Shown: piece by piece, positions 55,566 through 63,063 of the stretch
Layout: every line of letters begins with the position of its first letter
Position numbering within the stretch: position 1 is the first letter of the stretch
Assembly: GCA_039636775.1 (NCBI GenBank)
Contig: CP143429.1
Coordinates: forward strand, 310,001-374,000
Direction of reading: 5' to 3'
Origin: Micrococcaceae bacterium Sec5.8
GTDB lineage: Bacteria > Actinomycetota > Actinomycetes > Actinomycetales > Micrococcaceae
DNA: 64,000 nucleotides
The notes under the pieces: model-generated
What the model was told of the DNA's origin: nothing
The model's database searches: none
The model's input: only the letters and a program-made list of their open reading frames with translations
Made by a program: the position numbers and the translations under genes

Positions 55566-57614
55566 TTACTTCCGGGGTGTATCGGGTGTGTCACTGCGCT
55601 CACGCAGGACGGTCTGGATGCCGGCGATCGACGGTTCGTTCTGCAGCGAGGTGGTGTCCCCAAGCGTGGTTCCTTCGAACAGCTGGGTCAGCAGCCGGCG
55701 CATGATCTTGCCGCTGCGGGTCTTCGGGACATCAGGAACGACGACGACGTCGCGCGGCTTCGCGATCGGGCCGATCGCCTTGGCGACGTGGTTGCGGAGT
55801 TCCTCGGCCAGCGAGTTTGGGCCCACGCCCGCAGGGTTCCCTGCCCGTGGGGCCACGCCGGTGGGGACTTGCGAGGGGAGGGGGCGGGTGGGGACGACGA
55901 ACGCGACGATCGCGTGGCCGGTCTTCGGGTCCGCGACAGGGCAGACGCCGGCCTCCACCACGTCCGGGTGCGAGACGAGAGCCGATTCAATCTCGATCGT
56001 GGAGAGCAGGTGCCCGGAGACGTTGAGGGTGTCATCCACCCGCCCGAGAATCCAGATGTCGCCGTCGGCGTCGTACTTTGCGCCGTCGCCGGCGAGGAAC
56101 CAGCCCCGTTCCGCGTATTGCCGCCAGTAGGAGTCGAAATAGCGTTGCGGGTTGCCCCACACGGTCCGGGCGATGGCGGGACCGGCCGCGTCCACCACGA
56201 GAAAGCCCTGGACGCCGGGCGGGACGGTATTGCCGGCGTCGTCCACGATCCGGGCGCTGACGCCGGGCAGCGGCCGGGCCGCGCAGCCGGGCTTGAACTC
56301 GGTGTTCGTCGGCGCGGGGGAGAGGATGGTGGCGCCGGTCTCGGACTGCCACCAGGTGTCCACCACGGGCACGGTGCCGGCCCCGAGGTGCTTCCGGAAC
56401 CAGTGCCATGCCTCCGGGTTGACGGCCTCACCCACGGTGCCGAGCAGGCGGATGGAGGACAGGTCGTAGCTGTCCGGGATGCCGTCCGGGAACCAGCCCA
56501 TCAGCGAGCGGACCAGAGTGGGCGCGGTGTAGTACTGGGTGACGCCGTAGCGTTCGATGATTTCGAAGTGCCGGCCAGGGTGCGGGGTGTTGGGGGTGCC
56601 CTCGAAGATCACCTGGGTGGCGCCGTTGGAGAGCGGGCCGTACAGCTCGTAGGTGTGGGCGGTGACCCAGGCGAGGTCCGCCGTGCACCAGTGGACATCC
56701 TGGTCGCGGAGGGCCGGGTCCGGGTTGCTGAAGAGGTGCTCGAAGCTCCAGGACGCCTGCGTGAGGTAGCCGCCGGAGGTGTGGACCAGGCCCTTTGGCT
56801 TTCCCGTGGTGCCGGAGGTGTACATGATGAACAGCGGGGTCTCGGCGTCGAACGCTTCCGGCGCGTGGACGTCCGAGGCCTGCCCGACGGCGTCATGCCA
56901 CCATACGTCGCGGCCCGCGGTCATCGGGACGGTGTCCATGTTTTCCCGTGCGGTGGTGCGGTTGACCACCAGGACATGCTCGATTGCGTTGTTCCCGGCG
57001 ACGGCCGCGTCCGCGTTGTCCTTGACCGGCACGGCAACGCCGCGGCGGAACTGGCCGTCGGTGGTGACGAGCAGCTTGGCGCCCGTATCCTCCACCCGGA
57101 ACTTAAGCGCCTCCGCAGAGAAGCCGCCGAAGACGAGGGAGTGGATGGCACCAATCCGGGCCACGGCCAGGGTGACGATCACCGTTTCCGGAATCACCGG
57201 AAGGTAGATGACCACCCGGTCGCCTTGGGTGACGCCGAGGCCCAGGAGGGCGTTGGCCGCCCGGGAGACCTCACGCTGCAGGTCCGCGTAGGTGATGCTC
57301 CGGCGGTCACCGGGCTCGCCCTCGAAGTGCAGGGCCACCCTGTCCCCGCGTCCCGCCGCTACATGGCGGTCGACGCAGTTGTACGCGACGTTGAGCCTGC
57401 CGCCCTCGAACCAGGTGATGTCCGGGCCGATCCCGGCGTCGACGTCGGCCGGGACGCGGCGGTGCGTGGTGTGCCACGGCTTGTCCTGCCCCGGGGAGTC
57501 TGCCCAGTCGAGCCGGAGAGCCGCAGCTTCCCAGAAGGCGATGCGCCCGGCCTCAGTGACCGGGAGATTGGCCGGGGCCGTTTCAGTGGTTACGCCCACC
57601 GTTTCACCGCCCAT
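55566..57614 (-). CDS. acs: acetyl-CoA synthetase (AMP-forming)
   Basis: Full-length Acs-type ligase of about 682 residues. Signatures are MYTSGTTGKPKGLVHTSGGY, TWWQSETGATILSP, GDGAKYDADGDIWILGRVDD, and the acetylatable catalytic lysine in TRSGKIMRRLL. The start is uncertain: ATG 57614 overlaps the permease gene by 25 bases, and GTG 57599 would shorten it by five residues. Placement inside the sulfur operon is unusual. Acetyl-CoA is needed to make O-acetylhomoserine for MetY, which offers a reason, but a different carboxylate substrate cannot be excluded. Confidence 0.9.
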   Translation of the reverse strand: MGGETVGVTTETAPANLPVTEAGRIAFWEAAALRLDWADSPGQDKPWHTTHRRVPADVDAGIGPDITWFEGGRLNVAYNCVDRHVAAGRGDRVALHFEGEPGDRRSITYADLQREVSRAANALLGLGVTQGDRVVIYLPVIPETVIVTLAVARIGAIHSLVFGGFSAEALKFRVEDTGAKLLVTTDGQFRRGVAVPVKDNADAAVAGNNAIEHVLVVNRTTARENMDTVPMTAGRDVWWHDAVGQASDVHAPEAFDAETPLFIMYTSGTTGKPKGLVHTSGGYLTQASWSFEHLFSNPDPALRDQDVHWCTADLAWVTAHTYELYGPLSNGATQVIFEGTPNTPHPGRHFEIIERYGVTQYYTAPTLVRSLMGWFPDGIPDSYDLSSIRLLGTVGEAVNPEAWHWFRKHLGAGTVPVVDTWWQSETGATILSPAPTNTEFKPGCAARPLPGVSARIVDDAGNTVPPGVQGFLVVDAAGPAIARTVWGNPQRYFDSYWRQYAERGWFLAGDGAKYDADGDIWILGRVDDTLNVSGHLLSTIEIESALVSHPDVVEAGVCPVADPKTGHAIVAFVVPTRPLPSQVPTGVAPRAGNPAGVGPNSLAEELRNHVAKAIGPIAKPRDVVVVPDVPKTRSGKIMRRLLTQLFEGTTLGDTTSLQNEPSIAGIQTVLRERSDTPDTPRK

Positions 57615-58501
57615 TTCTCGGCGAGGCCCAGCAGGGCATCGGTGGTCTTGCCAATCACAGCCAGCAGCACGATCGCGAGCAGGAGCCGGTCCGTGCGTCC
57701 GTTGTTTTGGGAATCCGTGAGCAGGAAGCCGAGTCCCATGGAGGAGGCGATGAGTTCCGCGGCCACCAGGAACAGCCAGGCCTGGGCCAGCGCCAGCCGG
57801 AGCCCGGAGAAGACGGCCGGAACCACGGCCGGAAGCTGGACCGTGGTCAGCAGCTTCACACCCTTGAGCCCAAACGCACGCGCCGCTTCCACCAGGTTCC
57901 GGTCCACGTGCCGCAACGCCAGGGAGACGGTGGTGAACACGGGGAAGAAGGCGCCGATCAGGATCAGCGTGATCTTGGAATCCTCGCCAATCTTCATCCA
58001 GAGGATGAGCAGCGGTACCCACGCGAGCGACGGGACGGCGCGGAGGGCGCCGATGGTCGGGGCGAGGAGGGCATCCGCAAATTTCGACAGTCCCACCAGC
58101 GATCCGAACACCAGTCCCAGGGCAGCGCCGGCAGCGAAGCCGATCAGCACGCGCTGGGTGGAGATCGCGATGTGCTGGCCGAGCTGCCCGCGCTGGAGCA
58201 GGTCAAGTCCGGCCTCCAGAACCATCGCCGGCGCCGGGAGCTGGACGACGCTGAACACCCCGGCCGCCGTGGAGAGCTGCCAGGCGGCCAGCATCGCAGC
58301 GGGAATAATCAATCCAAGGAGCAGACGTGCCCAGCCGTTGGCCAGGATCCCGGCGGGGGACCATCCGTTCGCCGGGGAGCCACCTCCCACCGTAGCGGGG
58401 GAGTCCGGCCGGGCGGCGTCTGCCGGAGTTGCGGGGACGGCTGCAGCGCGCCCGTCCGCAACAGTGGTGCCGGTGAGGGCGGGATTTCCGATGTGGCTCA
58501 T
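57590..58501 (-). CDS. ABC transporter permease, sulfonate/nitrate/taurine type
   Basis: Inner-membrane permease of 303 residues with six predicted helices after a 60-residue Pro/Ala-rich N-terminus. The cytoplasmic EAA-type loop reads EAARAFGLKGVKLLTTVQLP and marks the NitT/TauT/Ssu family. It pairs with the substrate-binding protein gene (1-base overlap upstream) and the ATPase gene of the same operon. The context with sfnG and metY favours an organosulfur substrate such as a sulfonate or dimethylsulfone-derived acid. Confidence 0.9.
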   Translation of the reverse strand: MSHIGNPALTGTTVADGRAAAVPATPADAARPDSPATVGGGSPANGWSPAGILANGWARLLLGLIIPAAMLAAWQLSTAAGVFSVVQLPAPAMVLEAGLDLLQRGQLGQHIAISTQRVLIGFAAGAALGLVFGSLVGLSKFADALLAPTIGALRAVPSLAWVPLLILWMKIGEDSKITLILIGAFFPVFTTVSLALRHVDRNLVEAARAFGLKGVKLLTTVQLPAVVPAVFSGLRLALAQAWLFLVAAELIASSMGLGFLLTDSQNNGRTDRLLLAIVLLAVIGKTTDALLGLAEKWAVKRWA

Positions 58502-59544
58502 CAGGAATCCTTGATGGCGGACGCGTCCGCCTTCTTCACCAGCGAGTCATCAAGAATCGAGGCGACGGCGTCGTCGATCTGCTTCTGGCTGGCGACGTCC
58601 CCGGTCTCCACGAACGTGGGGCCGATCTTCGCCAAGACCGTGCGCTGGGCTTCTCCCGGTGCCGGGTCCACATCCAGGTTGCTGCGCTCCAGCACCACGG
58701 TCTTCGCGACGGCGAGGTCGAGGCCAGCGACCTCGGCGAGGATTTGTGCCGTCTCGTCCGGGTTGGCCGCGGCCCAGGCGCGGGCTTTCTCGTAGGCGTT
58801 GACGACGGCCTGGGCCTGCTTCGGCTTGTTCTTCAGGAACGATTCCGTGGCGTTCAGGAAGCCGTAGGTGTTGAAGGAAAGGTTCCGGTAGAAGAGCTTG
58901 GCGCCTTTCTGCTCCGCGCCGGCCATGATCGGGTCGAGACCGGACCAGGCATCCACCGAACCGTTTTCCAGCGCGGCCCGGCCGTCCGCATGCTGCAGGT
59001 TCTGCACCGTGACGTCCTTGGCGGAGATCCCGGCCTCCGAGAGGGATTGCAGCAGGAAGAAGTAGGGGTCGGTGCCCTTGGTTGCGGCCACGGACTTGCC
59101 CTTGAGATCAGCCACGGTGGTGATGCCCGAGGAGGACTTCGCCACGAGGGCCGCCCATTCCGGCTGGGAGTAGATATCGATCGTCTTGATCGGGGAACCG
59201 TTGGCGCGGGCCAGCAGCGCCGCGGATCCCGCCGTCGAGCCCACGTCGATCGCGCCGGAGCGCAGTGCCTCATTGGCCTTGTTGGACCCGGCGGACTGGA
59301 CCCAGTTGACGGTGACGCCCTGGTCCTTGAGGGACGCCTCAAGCCAGCCCTTCTTCTTGATGACCAGGCTCAGCGGGTTGTACGTGGCGAAGTCAATGTT
59401 CAGCGTCCCGGTCTCGACGGCGGCGTTCGCCGCGGGGGACCCGCCGGAACCTTCGCCTGCGACGCAGCCCGTGAGGACGAGCGCGGCGGAGGCGGCGACG
59501 GCGCCTATCACGGAACGGCGGGTGGTTTTGCGGGCGAATGACAT
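58501..59544 (-). CDS. sulfonate-type ABC transporter substrate-binding lipoprotein
   Basis: A 347-residue lipoprotein. The signal peptide ends in the lipobox VLTGC with Cys27 as the acylated residue; two arginines (TTRRSVIG) precede the hydrophobic core, so Tat export is possible. The mature domain (LNIDFATYNPLSLVIKKKGW, KSVAATKGTDPYFFLLQSLS) has the SsuA/TauA-like periplasmic-binding fold. It is separated from the ATPase gene by 141 bases that contain an 8-base tandem repeat. Ligand inferred from operon context: an organosulfonate or a related oxidised sulfur compound. Confidence 0.9.
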   Translation of the reverse strand: MSFARKTTRRSVIGAVAASAALVLTGCVAGEGSGGSPAANAAVETGTLNIDFATYNPLSLVIKKKGWLEASLKDQGVTVNWVQSAGSNKANEALRSGAIDVGSTAGSAALLARANGSPIKTIDIYSQPEWAALVAKSSSGITTVADLKGKSVAATKGTDPYFFLLQSLSEAGISAKDVTVQNLQHADGRAALENGSVDAWSGLDPIMAGAEQKGAKLFYRNLSFNTYGFLNATESFLKNKPKQAQAVVNAYEKARAWAAANPDETAQILAEVAGLDLAVAKTVVLERSNLDVDPAPGEAQRTVLAKIGPTFVETGDVASQKQIDDAVASILDDSLVKKADASAIKDS

Positions 59545-59605
59545 AGGGATCCTCTGGGAGACGAAGTGACGCGGAAAGAAGGGCAGGCGGGCAGATAAGA
59601 GGGTG

Positions 59606-59629
59606 GTGCAGGAGTGCAGGAGTGCAGGA
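59606..59629. repeat. three tandem copies of GTGCAGGA
   Basis: Perfect 8-base units at 59606-59613, 59614-59621 and 59622-59629, in the 141-base gap between the ATPase and binding-protein genes. Copy number could vary between strains; no function is evident. Confidence 0.85.
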
Positions 59630-59685
59630 GCGGCTGCGGGGTTCCCGGCAGGGGTGTTTCGCGGGAATCCCGGCCGGCGTTGCGG

Positions 59686-60543
59686 CTAGTGGCCGTCGAC
59701 GCCGAGGGTGGCCAGGAGGGAGGCGCGCAGTCGGGCCAGTTCCACGGACCCGCGGTCGCGGGGGCGCCCGCCGGGGACGGCGACGGTACGCACGATGGTG
59801 GCGCCGGGTGCTGCGGAAGGTGATCCCGCGACGCCGTTGTTTCCCGTGCCGAGGATGATGATGCGGTCGGCTAGCTGGAGGGCCTCGTCGACGTCGTGGG
59901 TTACCAACAGCACCGTGGTGGGTTCGGCGCGGTGAATGTCCAACAGGAGGTCCTGCATGTTGATTCGGGTGAGCGCGTCGAGCGCACCGAACGGTTCATC
60001 GAGGAGCAGGACGCCGGGGTTGCGCGCCAGGGCGCGGGCCAACGAGGCACGCTGGGCCATGCCGCCGGAAATTTCGCGGGGGCGGTGCTTGGCGAACTCC
60101 GTCAGCCCGACAAGCTCGAGCAGCCGGGACACCTTGGCTTTGCCGTCCCGGGCGCTGATACCGGGAGGCAGGCCGATGGCGATGTTGGCCTGCAAGGTGT
60201 GCCACGGCAGGAGGCGCGGTTCCTGGAAGGCGAAGGCGCAACGCGCGTCAATGCCCTGGACGGGTGTGCCGTCGATATCAACCCTGCCGGTGGTGGGGGA
60301 GTCGAGCCCGGCGGCCGCCCGGAGCAGCGTGGATTTGCCGCAGCCGGAGGTACCAAGGATGGCCAGCACTTCGCCGGCGTGGATGTCGAAGTCAATGTCG
60401 CGGAGCACCGTGTGCGCATCGGCGCCGGTGCCGAAGGTGCGGCGCAGCGAGCGGAAAGCGACCGGCAGGGCCGGGGTGTGGGGGGTGGCTCCGGCGCCGT
60501 CGAGTAACGTCTCGGGCGCGGAGGAGGACAGGAAAGTTGTCAT
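59686..60543 (-). CDS. ABC transporter ATPase, sulfonate/nitrate/taurine type
   Basis: ATP-binding subunit of 285 residues. Walker A is GTSGCGKSTLLRAAAG near residue 66, the signature is ISGGMAQRASLARAL, Walker B is VLLLDEPFGALD, and the switch is LLVTHDVDEAL, all intact. It belongs to the SsuB/TauB family. It is the first gene of a seven-gene leftward operon (ATPase, binding protein, permease, acs, sfnG-like, metY, CoA-binding) and is directly preceded by an S-box riboswitch whose P1 stem abuts its ribosome-binding site. Confidence 0.92.
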   Translation of the reverse strand: MTTFLSSSAPETLLDGAGATPHTPALPVAFRSLRRTFGTGADAHTVLRDIDFDIHAGEVLAILGTSGCGKSTLLRAAAGLDSPTTGRVDIDGTPVQGIDARCAFAFQEPRLLPWHTLQANIAIGLPPGISARDGKAKVSRLLELVGLTEFAKHRPREISGGMAQRASLARALARNPGVLLLDEPFGALDALTRINMQDLLLDIHRAEPTTVLLVTHDVDEALQLADRIIILGTGNNGVAGSPSAAPGATIVRTVAVPGGRPRDRGSVELARLRASLLATLGVDGH

Positions 60544-60552
60544 AGTGGCACT

Positions 60553-60719
60553 CCATCGGTCCTGGCAGTAGCACCCTACGGAAAGAGCCTTTGAGCCGGG
60601 TAGTCAGTCCGGCTGTTCCCGCGGCTCTTGCCTTGCTATCGCCGGAGTCCAGGGCAGGATTCCAACGACCAGGGTTGCTGCGGCTTCATCGATCCAGGTC
60701 TCTCGGCCGCTCGGGATGG
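60553..60719 (-). promoter_or_regulatory. S-box (SAM-I) riboswitch with expanded P3, heading the sulfur operon
   Basis: Minus-strand P1 arms CCATC (60719-60715) and GATGG (60557-60553). The core reads GAGCGGCCGAGAGACCTGG, then GAAGCCGCAGCAACC, and later GGGTGCTACTGCCAGGACC. Between the two halves lies an insertion of about 75-80 bases inside P3 that itself can form stems (AGAGCC/GGCTCT and AGCCGG/CCGGCT). The ribosome site GGAG overlaps the 3' arm of P1, so SAM binding should hide it. The first 45 bases are nearly identical to the riboswitch at 50725-50823. Confidence 0.85.
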
Positions 60720-60728
60720 TCGCTCTCA

Positions 60729-60757
60729 ACTAAAACGGATGTCGAGCTTTTTCTCAA
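60729..60757 (-). promoter_or_regulatory. promoter of the sulfur operon
   Basis: Minus strand: -35 TTGAGA (60757-60752), 17-base spacer, -10 TTTAGT (60734-60729), placing the transcript start just before the aptamer. The remaining gap up to 60903 is AT-richer than its surroundings and shows nothing else. Confidence 0.5.
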
Positions 60758-60903
60758 ATATGGACCGTTTTTTGGCGTAATATTCGATTCGGCGCGGATC
60801 TTTGTCCTTGTTGCCGGTCACTTGTTCGGGCATGCGGCTGGTCCGGTTTCGAGGGCTCACGCCTGGTCCGCGGCAAACTTGCCGGCGTGTCGGCCGGTGC
60901 GGT

Positions 60904-60909
60904 TAGGCT
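60904..60909 (+). promoter_or_regulatory. -10 element of a leaderless transcript
   Basis: TAGGCT ends six bases before ATG 60916. The same hexamer with the same spacing precedes the gene at 61416. Confidence 0.55.
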
Positions 60910-60915
60910 GTGCAC

Positions 60916-61341
60916 ATGGCCCACGTCAACGATCCGACAGTCCTCGAAAAGCTCATGCGCACCAGGGCGCGGTGGGCCATTGTGGGTTTGTCGACGAATG
61001 AATGGCGGGCCGCCTACGACACCTCCCTTTTCATCCGTGACCGGCTTGGGATGGAGATCATCCCGGTGAACCTGCCGGGCGATGCGGTGCATGGGGAGAC
61101 CGGCTACGCCACTCTGGCCGCCATTCCGGCCGAGAAGCAGCCGGTCGACGTCGTGGACTGCTTCGTGAACTCCGGGCGGGTGGGGGCCGTGGTGGATGAG
61201 GCGATAGCTGTTGGCGCTAAAGCGGTCTGGATGCAGCTGGGAGTCATTGACGAAGCCGCGGCGGCGCGGGCAAAAGCAGCCGGTCTCGACGTCATCATGA
61301 ACGCCTGCCCCGCGCAGGAGGCCAGGCGTTTCGGTCTCTAA
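60916..61341 (+). CDS. CoA-binding domain protein (second paralogue)
   Basis: A 141-residue stand-alone CoA-binding protein. The core WAIVGLSTNEWRAAYDTSLF, IIPVNLPGDAVHGETGYATL and KAVWMQLGVIDEAAAARAKA match the family; the nucleotide loop is GLSTNE in place of the GASDKP of the paralogue at 52499-52996. ATG 60916 is chosen because TAGGCT lies six bases before it. A GTG two codons upstream would be too close to that element. Role unknown; its position beside the riboswitch operon may be meaningful, but it has its own promoter. Confidence 0.85.
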   Translation: MAHVNDPTVLEKLMRTRARWAIVGLSTNEWRAAYDTSLFIRDRLGMEIIPVNLPGDAVHGETGYATLAAIPAEKQPVDVVDCFVNSGRVGAVVDEAIAVGAKAVWMQLGVIDEAAAARAKAAGLDVIMNACPAQEARRFGL

Positions 61342-61403
61342 ACCGCTGCCGGGGCAGTCTTCACGCCCGGCACCGGCCCCTGCAAAATGTCCGGGCCGGC
61401 CGG

Positions 61404-61409
61404 TAGGCT
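61404..61409 (+). promoter_or_regulatory. -10 element of a leaderless transcript
   Basis: TAGGCT ends six bases before ATG 61416; no ribosome site. Confidence 0.55.
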
Positions 61410-61415
61410 CGAAGC

Positions 61416-61823
61416 ATGGATGCAGCAGAACTGCGGCGGATCTGCCTGGGCTTTCCCGGCGCCTTCGAGGACTTCCCCTTCGGCCCGGAGACCTCGGTCT
61501 TCAAGGTGCGGGCCGCAGTGTCCGGCGGCGGCCGGCACGAGGCGAAGATGTTTGCGCTCTCCACCCTGCAGGAGACCGACTTCTCGGTAAGTCTGAAGTG
61601 CGAACCGGCCCTGGCTGAGCAGTTGCGCGCGGCGCACCCGGAAATTGCTGGAGCGTGGCATCTGAACAAAAGACACTGGAATGGCGTCCGCCTGGATGGT
61701 GCCCTGCCCGATTCGATGGTGCGCGACATGGTTGAGGATTCCTACGACCTGGTGGTGGCGTCGCTGAGCCGGCTCCAGCAGGAGCAGCTTGGCTGGGCGC
61801 GGCTGACCGGGGGGCGGGCGTGA
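61416..61823 (+). CDS. MmcQ/YjbR family protein
   Basis: A 135-residue protein of the MmcQ/YjbR (CyaY-like fold) family. LRRICLGFPGAFEDFPFGPE near the start and MFALSTLQETDFSVSLKCEP, then HLNKRHWNGVRLDGALPDSM, are the conserved blocks. Members are proposed to bind DNA, but the function is not settled. The message is probably leaderless. Its stop codon overlaps the start of the next gene by 4 bases, so the pair is co-translated. Confidence 0.88.
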   Translation: MDAAELRRICLGFPGAFEDFPFGPETSVFKVRAAVSGGGRHEAKMFALSTLQETDFSVSLKCEPALAEQLRAAHPEIAGAWHLNKRHWNGVRLDGALPDSMVRDMVEDSYDLVVASLSRLQQEQLGWARLTGGRA

Positions 61824-62374
61824 GCGCCCGGATCGCGGCGGGTCAGCTGAACTACGTGGGGATCGGTTCCACGGAGCATGGCCAGTTGCCCGCTGGGGCC
61901 CAAAGCGTGGTCACTCGCGCTGACGTTGGCGAAGGGATGCCCGCGTACCGGCGGGTGGCCGAGGGCATCTTGGGCTGGCAGCTGCAGAAAGGGGCAGGGC
62001 TGCGGGTTCGGGCAGAATCCGACGCCGTGGTCCCCGGCACGCGCGTGGTGAGCGGCTTCGGCGTCGGGCCGTTCCGGATCAACGCGCCGTGCGAGGTGGT
62101 CTGGGTCCGCCCCCCGGTGCAGGGGGACGGGCCCCAGTCCGCCGGTTTCGGCTATGGCACACTCCCTGGGCATCCCGTCCGGGGTGAGGAAGCATTTGAG
62201 GTTTCGATCGATGGGCAGGGCAGGGTCCTGGTCCACATCACCGCCTTTGGCGTGCCGTCCAACTGGTTTTACGCAGCCGGCGGCGCCCTGACAAAGCTGG
62301 CACGGGACCACATCACGTCCCGTTACATTAGGACTGCGCAACGACTGGCACGGGAGCCCGCCCCGGCCCCCTGA
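61820..62374 (+). CDS. DUF1990 family protein
   Basis: A 184-residue protein of unknown function starting at GTG 61820, which overlaps the MmcQ-like gene by 4 bases. Conserved features include LNYVGIGSTEHGQLPAGAQS, the GEGMPAYRRVAEGILGWQLQ block and GTLPGHPVRGEEAFEVSID, all typical of DUF1990. There is no signal peptide or membrane segment. Distant members suggest a START-like fold, but no ligand can be named. Confidence 0.85.
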   Translation: MSARIAAGQLNYVGIGSTEHGQLPAGAQSVVTRADVGEGMPAYRRVAEGILGWQLQKGAGLRVRAESDAVVPGTRVVSGFGVGPFRINAPCEVVWVRPPVQGDGPQSAGFGYGTLPGHPVRGEEAFEVSIDGQGRVLVHITAFGVPSNWFYAAGGALTKLARDHITSRYIRTAQRLAREPAPAP

Positions 62375-62425
62375 CTTCCCTGTAACAATGAAACCCCGAT
62401 CCCCCTCCCCGAAAGGCAGCTTTCC

Positions 62426-62746
62426 GTGATCTTCATCGTCGTCAAATTCAAGGTCAAGCCCGATTGGTCCGAGCGTTGGCTCGGCCTCGTGGAGGACTTT
62501 ACCCGGGCCACCCGCCAGGAGCCGGGCAATCTCTGGTTCGATTGGTCCCGCAGCGTGGAGGACCCGAACGAGTTCGTCCTGGTGGAAGCGTTCAAGGACG
62601 ACGCCGCCGGGGACCACGTCAACAGCGCACACTTTCAGCAGGCCATGGCTGACATGCCGCAGGCCCTGGCGGAAACGCCCCGGATCATCAGCCGTCAGTT
62701 CGACGGTGACGGCTGGGACCGGATGGGCGAACTGACCATCGGCTGA
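62426..62746 (+). CDS. putative quinol monooxygenase (ABM-like)
   Basis: A 106-residue protein of the YgiN-like antibiotic-biosynthesis-monooxygenase fold. The segments IFIVVKFKVKPDWSERWLGL, TRQEPGNLWFDWSRSVEDPN and EFVLVEAFKDDAAGDHVNS with AHFQQAM are characteristic. Such proteins act without cofactors on quinol-like compounds, or simply bind them. The start is GTG 62426, with AAGGCAG upstream. It lies between two unrelated small genes; the physiological role is open. Confidence 0.85.
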   Translation: MIFIVVKFKVKPDWSERWLGLVEDFTRATRQEPGNLWFDWSRSVEDPNEFVLVEAFKDDAAGDHVNSAHFQQAMADMPQALAETPRIISRQFDGDGWDRMGELTIG

Positions 62747-62767
62747 CGCCGCCGGGAACTGCACGCG

Positions 62768-63061
62768 ATGTGGATTGGCTGGATTGAATTCGACCTCCTC
62801 CTCGGCGACGTCCACAGCCTGAAGGAGAAGCGCTCCGTAGTGCGGCCCGTGCAGGCGGAACTGAAGCGGCGCTTCGATGTTTCCGTCGCCGAGACAGACT
62901 TCCACGACCAGCACCGGCGCGCCTTGATCGGCGTCGGACTGGTCGCGGCTGACCGCGCCCACCTGGTGGAGGTGCTGGCCGCCGTTGAGCGCTTCATGGC
63001 CGCCCGCCCCGAGGTGGAACTGCTCAGTGCCCGGCAGCGGGAGCTCCGCAGCGACGACTGA
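62768..63061 (+). CDS. DUF503 family protein
   Basis: A 97-residue protein. The start MWIGWIEFDLLLGDVHSLKE followed by KRSVVRPVQAELKRRF is the DUF503 signature. The fold is ferredoxin-like; the function is unknown, although in many bacteria the gene sits near rbfA and translation genes. Here it follows the monooxygenase-like gene by 21 bases and ends two bases before the convergent histidine kinase gene. Confidence 0.9.
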   Translation: MWIGWIEFDLLLGDVHSLKEKRSVVRPVQAELKRRFDVSVAETDFHDQHRRALIGVGLVAADRAHLVEVLAAVERFMAARPEVELLSARQRELRSDD

Positions 63062-63063
63062 CG

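Noticed and set aside
54978..58514. Very long plus-strand open frame (over 1100 codons) opposite the acs, permease and sfnG-like genes
   Set aside because: It is an antisense shadow of high third-position GC. Its translation is Arg/Gly/Val/His-rich with no known domain, and the minus-strand genes explain the sequence.
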